DNA of 64,000 bases from Mytilus californianus. Taxonomy: Eukaryota; Mollusca; Bivalvia; Mytilida; Mytilidae. The position numbers were made by a program, and so were the translations under genes. Position 1 is the stretch's first letter. The number at the start of each line of letters is the position of its first letter. Shown piece after piece: positions 1-10,200 of the stretch. The notes beneath the pieces were generated by a model. It made no database searches, had not been told where the DNA came from, and saw nothing but the letters and a program-made list of their open reading frames with translations. Location: the NCBI RefSeq assembly GCF_021869535.1, contig NW_026262679.1, positions 45,120,426-45,184,425 on the forward strand. The letters are read 5' to 3'.

Positions 1-1070
1 ACCATGATAACCAGGGTTACCAAATTTTTTGCATAATTTCTGTTTTAAAAAGTAAGCTGAACTATGAAATTTCCTTGATGTTAGTCATGCTATAAAGCAA
101 TTCATTTTTGACTTCATTATCAATGTAAACAAAGAAGAGTGGTCTTCACTGTTTGTTTCAGGTACTGTAAACCAGGAAATGTTCGCACCACTTTTATTTC
201 ACGATTTACCAACTTAATCTTGATTCGTGCTGTTCTCAATTCACGATTTATAGGGGTCCTATACAAATTTTAATAAATTATTTTGAAATGCTCACTAGCA
301 TTTCAACTTTACTGCGAAAAAAAACTGCCACGAAAATTTCCCTGTTTACAGTAATGTTTTCATCTTTATAAAGTATTATTTTATTAAAGTTCAAATTATT
401 TTCGCATGAAATCAGAAAAATCACGTCGATGTGTTTTAAATCTTTATTTCCAAAAATCTCTTATTTATCAGGTGATTTGCCCCTGAAACTCATTTTGCAT
501 TTTGTTTTCTGTTGTATGAAATTGTATGCTGGATAAACATTAAAGAAATTTAAAATATTTTAACAATTCATACGATATAAAGGTCCAAGTTCAGCCTCAG
601 GCAATCCTGAAAAATCTGCACAGACCATAGATGCGTAATGCATACATCTGTGAAGTACTAAAAGAAATAGTTCAATAAATATACATTGTTTGTATATGAA
701 TCTCTCTTCAAAATCAAAAGTATCTGTAGAGATTTGATGGCTGATCTTTGATAATTAAATTTATTCACAATTTCTTTGGACGATATTAGAACTTGACATT
801 TTGTTTAGACCATCTTTTGTTTAAGAATGTATGTTGCTCTCTAGGTATCACTATTACTTGTGTTATCTGGTTGCTGTCTCATCATTGTATATCACACATC
901 TCATCTATTCATCCTTATTCACATTTTTTATCACTAACAATTATATTTTTTGCTGCAAAATTATAATAAAATTTTTTTTTTATTGTCTTCCAAAATGTAG
1001 TATCTGTAAGAACTAATTACAGTATTCCACCACATTAAAATCTTGAACTCTCAAATATTAGTTCCCTAGA
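1..1070. other. 3' flank or last intron of the KIAA0232-like gene
   Basis: AT-rich, with no exon, repeat family or RNA gene that I can support. If the gene ends at 1071 this is its 3' untranslated region and downstream flank; if the donor at 1081 is used it is intron. Confidence 0.4.
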
Positions 1071-1205
1071 TTAATACTTACATTTGCCAAACTTAGAAGA
1101 CTTTCCATTAGACTTTGGAGACTCTTTATCTAACCATTCTTTTTCAAGTTCACAGGAATAAACAGCAACTCTTGGCATAGGCATGTAACCCTTCACATAA
1201 ATTGG
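1071..1205 (-). CDS. KIAA0232: KIAA0232-like, C-terminal exon (stop or further splice unresolved)
   Basis: Acceptor TTTTGTTTTGCAG|CCA, entered in phase 0 as the previous exon requires. It encodes PIYVKGYMPMPRVAVYSCEL, EKEWLDKESPKSNGKSSKFG and KCKY, then a stop at 1073-1071. A strong donor (GTAAGT) starts at 1081, just before the stop. If it is used, the exon ends at 1082 in phase 1 and a further exon lies outside the window. The human C-terminus has a comparable RVSSVYEA...KSDG stretch followed by about 35 more residues, so both outcomes are plausible. Confidence 0.72.
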   Translation of the reverse strand, partial: PIYVKGYMPMPRVAVYSCELEKEWLDKESPKSNGKSSKFGKCKY

Positions 1206-4200
1206 CTGCAAAACAAAATTGTATGATTAATTATGAATCTTCTTTTTTTCTTCACTATGCATCTTGCATTTCTTTTTCTTCACTATGTATCTTGCATTTC
1301 TTTTTTTTCATTATGTATCTTGCATATTCTTTTTTTCTCACTATTAATCTTGTAGATCTTTTTTTTTATGATGCATCTTGCATATCTTTTTTTTCACTAT
1401 GTATCTTAAGCTTACATATCTTTTTTTTTATGTTGTATCTTGCACATCTTTTTTTTCACTATGTATCTTGCATATTCCTTTTTTTACTATTAATCTTGTA
1501 TATCTATTTTTTTTTATGTTGTATCTTGCATTTTTTTTTCACTATAAATCTTGTACATCTTTTTTACTTCACTATCCATCTTGCATTTCTTTTTCTTCAC
1601 TACTTATCTTGCATTTCTTTTTTTCTCCACTATGTATCTTGCATTTCTTTTTTTCTTTACTATGTATCTTGCATTTCATTTTTCTTCACTATGCATCTTG
1701 CATTTCTTTTTCTTCACTATGTATCTTGCACATCTTTTTTTCTTCACTATGTATCTTGCATATCTTTCATATTCTTTTTTTTCACTATTAATCTTGTAGA
1801 TCTTTTTTTTCACTATGTATCTTAAGCTTGCATATCTTTTTTTTTATGTTGTATCTTACATATCTTTTTTTTCACTATGTATCTGGCATATCTTTATTCC
1901 CTTTGTATCTTGCATATCTTTTTTTCATTTTGTATCTTGCACATCTTGTATCTTGCATATTCTTTTTTTTTACTATTAATCTTGTATATCTTTTTTTTTA
2001 TGTTGTATCTTGCATCTTTTTTTTCACTATTAATCTTGTATATCTTTTTTTTTTTTATGCTGTATCTTGCATCTTTTTTTTCACTATTAATCTTGTATAT
2101 CTTTTTTTTTTAAACATTGTATCCTGCATCTTTTTTTTATTATATATCTTGCATATCTTTGGAGGTCTATTATTAAAAGGAATAATAAATTCCATCAAAA
2201 TCAAACACTGATGGGAATGTAAAACTAAGAAAATCTCCAACAAATATGGTAATGCTTCATGAATGAAATCTTAATTGAAGGTATCTGAGATTTTCAAAAC
2301 CAAAACAATGTACTATCAAAGGCATTCAATTCAATTGTTTCTATCTGTGTATTTTTATAATCACATTCCCTTTCATTCATCATGTTCATAATGAATGTTG
2401 AGGAATGTTTGACAAAGCCTACTTTTAGAATCATAGTTTTTTTTTCCAAGTTTTTTGGTATAAATTCATGGTAATAGTTTTATATATAATAAATATACTG
2501 AAGCTTAATGTTTTGTTTTTGACAGAATTTTTTTCTTCTTCAGTAGACACAGTTTTTCTCATATCAGTCTGTTTTGTTCTCTGAAAACTGTGTCATATTC
2601 AGAAAATGAGATATAAATAGTCTAAGCTTCTGAATAATAGAAATAGATGAATCTTACCTCAGAAACAGAGTTATCTCGAGGACAGTTTTCTATATCTTGG
2701 AGAACTTTCTTTCCTTTTCCAATGACCAGATGTACTTTAGTAACATCATTATCTTTTGATGGTATTTCTCTACATTTCTCAGATTCAGAATAAACAGCAT
2801 CAAACAAATAGCACGGTGGTGCATGGACAGCTGTAGTTTCCTGTGGTTTAAGATCATCACAGTCTTCTGTGAAGAAAGAAAACATATCTGGAAAATTGCT
2901 ATCGTCAGTGCTGCTCCATACATTTTCTTGAATACTGCAGCCTATTTCTCCATCATGTTCAGATTCATTTACCCCCCAAAAATCTGGATTATCTTGTGGT
3001 GCCTCATCCTCATTTTTCTGCTGTGAAGGCCATTTCTCTACCCAAACATCAATATTACTTGTCAAATCTTCATTGTTCTGTTGTTGAGAATATTTTTCTC
3101 CCCATAAATCTTGGTTCTCAGTCAATTCTTCATTTTTCTGCGGCTGAGAACAGTTCTCTCCCCATAAATCTTGGTTCTCTGTCTGTTCTTCATTTTTCTG
3201 CAGACGAGACCATTTCTCTCCCCATAAATTTTGGTTCTCCATTGGTTCTTCTTTTTTCTGCGACTGAGAACATTTATCTCCCCATAAATCTTGGTTCTCC
3301 ATCAGTTCTTCATTTTTCTGCAGCTGAGACCATTTCTCTCCCCATAAATCTTTGTTCTCCATAGGTTCTTCTTTTTTCTGTGGTTGAGACCAGTTCTCTC
3401 CCCATAAATCTTGGTTCTCCATGGGTTCTTCATTTTTCTGTGGATGAGACCATTTCTCTCCCCATAAATCTTGGTTATCTGCTGGAACCTTCTCTTCCTT
3501 TTTCTCTGGGTGATGCCATTCCATTGTTTTAGCTTTTCTGAGTCTATGACTTTCATTAACAGTAAGCCAGTTACTTTTTTCTTCTTGAACTTTTTCATCA
3601 TCATTTGCCTCTTCATATCCAGAGTCAAAACATGTGTTACAAGCCACGTCCAATACATTTTGAGGAGTATTTTGTGCTGATGCTGTTAAACTGTCTACAT
3701 AGCCATAAACATCAAAGTCTTGAATGAATTCTATGTCCTCTTCCTCTTCCTCTTTTACTACTTCAGGTGGCCTCCCTTTGTCTTCACAAGACATTTTCTC
3801 ATTGTTTTCTGGTTGGTCATCAAAACTTGAACCTGTCTGTATGTTTTTGTCATGTTGTTTACAAACTTTGAACATCGGAATAAATGAATCTTCATCTCCA
3901 GAGTCAGTAACTTCTTGAAACTTCTGATATGGAGTTGTAGAGGAAGAATAACCACCAAACAGATCTCTCAGGTGTAAATCTGATAAATCCTCTTCCACCT
4001 TGGCCGAAATTGGACGAAAATGGGTCTTAGGTGACAAATATAAGTTCTCATTTTTTTCTTCATTTTGAACTTTAGGCACATTGTCTTCAAAATCAATCAA
4101 AGTAGAGTAGTTAAAGTAACAAATATTAGAGTCACTCTGCACATGAGTCATTTTTCTCGGAATAACATCTTTAAAAGCAGAGTTATTTGATGGAATCAAC

Positions 4201-7200
4201 TCGAAACTTTTGGATAATTTATCTGTAGAAGCTAGCTGATTATCTCTCAAAGATTTCAACAAATGTACATCTGTTAAAGAAATACTGCGATCATATGTTC
4301 GCGGAAAATTCTGTTGATCATCATCCTTATGTTCATGGGTCGATTCATCAAGGTCATCAAGTTCAAAAGTTATCTTGGGAATTAAAGTATTGATGTTGTC
4401 CCCTTCTAACAGATCAAATGACTCCAGGCCTTCATTTATTAAGTTGATATTGAATACTCCACTATTTCTATTGCCTTTGTCTGGTAACTGGTTCAATCCT
4501 GATTTAAAATCATCAAAAGTAGAGTTAAATCCATCCAGGAACATGCCATTTTCTCTCTGCTGTTTATTCCATATGTTTATATCCCAAAGTTGAGAATAGT
4601 TCTCATTTTCTTGTCCCGCTGTTTCATCACATCCGTAACAATCCATTTCTGTTTTATTGGCAGAAAACATCCATGAAGGCAAAGAAACTTCATCAGCATT
4701 ACCTATCTGGTTTTCCAAACTTTGAAAAACTGGACAATCATATAAGTTCTGATGTTCCATCTGTGATATATTTTCATCTTTCCAATTCCTTCCAGGCTGA
4801 CAGATTAATTTGTTCTCACTTTGATTTACAAGTGTTGACCACAGATCTTCATGCTGATTTAAACCAATAACAGGAAAATCTCCTTGGTTGTCATATGGAG
4901 ATGTATTTGGCTGCAAGATTTCCCCGTCCAAGAGTAATAATCCACCAATATCTTTATGCATATCATATGGACCTTCTGCCTGAACTTCTTGCACATCTTC
5001 TTTCTTTGAAAAATCTTCATCAACATTCTGAAGGACACTTTCTGCCACAGTTTGTAACTCTTGGTTTTTCATCAAGTCCTGCAATCCAAACTGATCGTCC
5101 TGTGGTACCTGTTCCTTTTCATCCTCGATTGATACTTTATCTGGATCTATAAATACATCATTGTTATGGAAGAATGGACAGCTGTGTCTTTCATATAACC
5201 TTTGACCCGATTCAACTGGTGTTATCAACTCGGCAAACTGCTTAGTGTACCAAAAGGCATTTTCCTGAAGTTCTGGACTGATAAATCCATCAATATCAAA
5301 TCTTTCTTTGAATTTCTTATCATGTCCATGGAGGAGCATTTCTTTGAGGATATTTTCTACTTGTTGACAAAGCTTCTTTTCTTCATTTGTTTGTTTATCT
5401 AAAATATTGACTGGAACAAATTCTGATTGAGGCCAGCTCATAAATCTTGCATGGAAATTTTCATTTGGTTTATATTTTGGCTTTGGAATAGGTTTTTCTG
5501 GGGTTTGCTTTTTTAAATTAGCAGAATTTGGTGACGACTTCTTCCTTTGTTTTCGTTCATACTTTTGTTTGGGTGCCTTCTTATATTTGTTCATTTTAGC
5601 AAGTTGTTTATCCGGTGGTTCTTTTGTCCATGGGTTATCTTTCCAAATACTGGACATATGTAGACAGTTTTCAAAAGTTGGTGACTTTTCATTTTGTCCA
5701 GTAAGGGCAGGAAATGCTGCATAATATCTGAAAATATACAACAATGTATTATTACAATGATATGATTATAGATCTATTTCAAAAATATCTAACTGATTGT
5801 ATCTCTTAATTTATATATATGCTATATTTGTACATATATCATTTTTTTCAATATTCAGATGCAATTCAACAAGTTCTAAATGCATATAATATTTCATAAA
5901 AATCCCTAATATCAACCAATTTTGTAGACTTTACCTTAAACCAGGGTTAGTAAAGTATTACTCAGGCTGAAAAAAAACCTTGTTGATAAATCCAGGTCTT
6001 CCCATGCTGGGCTATACCTTTAGAAATGGGTAAAATAGGACAATATGACTTTTTGTAGCATTTGATTGGTCATTGCCATTGAAACATCAATGGTGACCTA
6101 TAACATTAACAATTATTTTTTACTGCATTTTGCATATTGGGCTTTTTATCAATTGTCCTTGCCAGCAAACCACATTCATTGTTATTTTGTCATCTAAAAT
6201 CCATACAAGATGTTCTCTAAAAGTGTGAGATTTCTCAATTTTTAAGACCTCATGGTCTGTCTGATGTCTATACATTGTTTGTTTTTTAAACTGGTAAGAT
6301 ATGAGGTTCATGTTATCTTTTTCTATTTTATGCCCCCGCTGTAGCGGAGGGGACATTTCTGTCCATCCGTCTCCGTACGTCCTGAAATTGGTTTCCGTTC
6401 TCTCACCAAAATGTTATGAAACTTAAACACAATGCTTATTACCACAACACTAAGATCAATTTCGAATTTGGGTGGCGTCATTTTTACCATTCTGGAGTTA
6501 TGTCCCTTTATAGCGTTACATGTATATGCAAGCTGGGGCATCATCAGTGTCCCATGGACACATTCTCCAATTATTTGGTATATTACCTTTCAGCAGGATC
6601 TTCCAATTCAGAAGAACTTCCATCACTTAGGGAAGGGGTGCTGTCTCCTTGGTCTGTGTCATCAGAACCTGTAATATATCAGATTGACCATGGATTTACA
6701 CAACAATATCTTAGACATCTCAATCAGGTTATATATATATATTGATGCATTGTAACTTCAATCAAGTACAAACACTTTACATGTCTTTTCTATTCTGCAA
6801 CAATGGAAATAGATATAATAACAATGGAACCTGTAACATTTCTGCATATTTTATTTCAAATTTTGCAATTACTTGTCCAAAATTCTTACCTGGTTATTTA
6901 ATGATCATCTTTTTAATGGAAGATACACAATTATTCCTTTCATAGACTGTTTAAACTAATTCATTACGACAACATAAAAAAATAAGGAGATGTGGTATGA
7001 CTGCCAAAGAAACAACTATTCACCAAAGACCAAGCCTTGAAGGATATAAACAACTATATCCACCAAAGACCAAGGATATAAACAACTATATCCACAAAAA
7101 ACCAAGGATATAAACAATTATCCACCAAAGACCAAGGATATAAACAATTATCCACCAAAGACCAAGGATATAAACAACTATCCATCAAAGACCAAGGATA

Positions 7201-10200
7201 TAAACAATTATCCACCAAAGACCAAGGATATAAACAACTAAAAGACCAAGGATATAAACAACTATCCACCAAAGACAAAGGATATAAACAACGTAAAGAC
7301 AAAGGATATAAACAACTATCCACCAAAGACCAATGATATAAACAACTATCCATCAAAGACCAAGGATATAAACAACTAAAAGACCTAGGATATAAACAAC
7401 TATCCACCAAAGACCAAGGATATAAACAACTATCCACTAAAGACCAAGGATATAAACAACTATCCATCAAAGACCAAGGATATAAACAACTTAAAGACCA
7501 AGGATATAAACAACTAAAAGACCAAGGATATAAACAACTATCCACCAAAGACCAAGGATATAAACAACTATCCATCAAAGACCAAGGATATAAACAACTT
7601 AAAGACCAAGGATATAAACAACTAAAAGACCAAGGATATAAACAACTATCCATCAAAGACCAAGGATATAAACAACTTAAAGACCAAGGATATAAACAAC
7701 TAAAAGACCAAGGATATAAACAATTATCCACCAAAGACCAAGGATATAAACGACTATCCATCAAAGACCAAGGATAAAAACAACTAAAAGACCAAGGATA
7801 TAAACAACTACAGGCCACTGTAACATTTGCATTTTTATCTAAATTCATTTTATTGGCATCTAAGTACAAAATAAATGTGTGTATGACAAAATCCTGTGAA
7901 TGGAGGTAAGGGTTAATTTTGGCCTAAAATTTGAAATACATCTGATAAAAGATTTTTGACATTTTTCAAACAGTTAAGTGTCTACTTCAGTCGATTTGAT
8001 TAGTTTATGTATAAGATTTGAAAGGATTTGGTCATTAAGATGCTAAAATTCTAGCTTAAATATGAAAAATCTATCAAATATCCCATAAAATGTCACTTTT
8101 CAGATAGTTTTTGTCTAAAATGTAAGTGGCCGAATTCCTGTTCAGTCTCAACCTTTACAAATGTTATGTATTATCATCATATACAACATATATTTAAATA
8201 TTAAGAGGGAAACAAATGTGCGGCCACTTCCATTTTAGACAAAAAACGTCTGAAAATTGAGCACAAATGTGTGGCCACTTCCATTTTAGACAAAAACCGT
8301 CTGAAAATTGAGCACAAATGCTAAAATTGTGAAGATTTCAGTAATTTTGCATGAATTAATGATGCTAGTACCTGATGCATATGCATTGTATTGTCAAAAA
8401 CAGCCCATATTTATGTAACAAAGTATTCTACTTTCCAATAAATAACCAAAAGGTTACATTTTAATAAATTTGTAAAAATGCTATATTTTGGAGCCAAAAT
8501 GGGTCTTTACCGGGCCTACTCCTTTGTGGAAAATGAAATGATTTAAAAAATAAAAAATATTTCCCAGAATTTATAATGCATTTAATGTGTTATATAAATG
8601 TACAGCAAAGTGTTAGATAAACTGTTAACACAGAGATATGGCTCACCTTTTTGTTATTTCGATAGTAAAATGCAAATGTTGAAATTAAAAAAGCAATAGT
8701 TTCAAAGTCAATGAACCATGACTGAAGGTACAGGGCCAAACAATCTAATGGATATGAGATGTGCTAATACAACTACATACCACATATCTTTGACCTAATC
8801 ACAAACTAATACATGTAAACTAATGAAAAGTTTCAAAGTCAATAGACCATGACTGAGGGGGCGGAGTCAAATAATCTCCATGAAAATGAGATTTGCCAAA
8901 CTAATACAATTCCCAATAATTCCCCAGTACTGTTAAAATTAATTGTGGAGAAGAAGGCTAAATATTTGCGTAACCTAATTTGTGAATAAGGAATGCTGAA
9001 TTGTTGAAAAGTGAAACAAGAAGCGACATGCAAGAGTATTAAAGACAATTGATGTTTATCAGACAATAACTTGCAGTTATTCTTATATTCTATTATAAGC
9101 CATGGTGGCCATAGCATGATAGGCATGTTGTTGATTAACAGGAACAAAATATACAAATTTCATACTTGATACCTATGGATAATTTTGCCCTAGTTTGGGT
9201 AAAAATGGCCAAGTGGCATTAGCTTACATTGCACCAGGGGTTTCGGCTTTCCGTTGGCGGTCTCCATTTTTGCAATTTGCGAAAAAATATAATTGTGACG
9301 ATTACAAAATCAATAATGAAGAAAGATAATGGTTTGACTAGGTCCATCTTTTAATTTTGTTTCAGGTTTCTCAGACTTTTTTGATGATCAGGCAATACTC
9401 TGATTTCACCTTGAACTCGTCACACATATCAATTTTGTCAGAAAATCAGTTATCAGCTGATTGCATTTGATAGCAATCTGCAACAACGAACTAATCAATT
9501 TAAGCGTAATTTACTTCTCTACTTTTACTTTTTACGATGGTTTATTTGGAAAAGAAAACTATTGTTTTCATGAAAGGGTTCATAAGTAAGAAAAAATCTC
9601 TGACTTTATTCTTTGTCCTTTAACTATACAGGAAGTATAAAATAAAATGATTAAAGATGAACCATGTGTTCCCAGAAGTCAAATTTTACAGTACATGTAT
9701 CTATAAAAAAAGTTCAAGAATTTTTTGTTTTAATTTAGAGTTCATTTATTACAATGTAGGATATGAAATAGATATGTAGAATTATAATAAATGAGACAGC
9801 AGTGCTGCAAACTGATTTATTTTTGCTATCAAAAAAGAAAACAAGTTCTAAACAAAAACATGTTTATGTGAGTTGGCAAAAAATGTATTGCCGAAAGAGG
9901 TGACGAAAAAAGAAATTGACCCAGGGGAAACCCTGCATAGCACACAGGATCAGGAGTGCAAAAAATAAACATTAAGGGTCATTTGTCCATGTATTTGTAC
10001 AAATATGCATATATGTTTGTTCTTTTAAACAGCACTGACTCTTTTCACAAAAAATCTTACGATTAAAATTGATTGAAAGTCATACTGAAATGTTCATAAC
10101 TTACTAGTATTTTTACTTGAAAATTTTTTTTGTGAAAAGAGCTACGGAAAATTAAAAACAAACAGGAAGAATACATGTTAAATATTAATCTTGAAATTAT

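Noticed and set aside
1202-2211. Several plus-strand frames rich in Phe/Leu/Ser
   Set aside because: Low-complexity translation of the T-rich tandem array; the real coding strand here is minus and this is intron.
2622-5744. Single-exon 1,040-residue gene starting at 5744
   Set aside because: The start lies upstream of a clear acceptor at 5728 and the end runs past a clear donor at 2657; matching exons on both sides show it is an internal exon.
7022-7812. CRISPR-like regular repeats
   Set aside because: Units are contiguous with no unique spacers, derive from a mussel repeat, and lie in an intron of an animal gene.
7054-7869. 271-codon minus-strand frame of CLYPWS repeats
   Set aside because: It is the translation of the 30/24-bp minisatellite; all unit lengths are multiples of three, so openness is automatic. 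No splice or start context.
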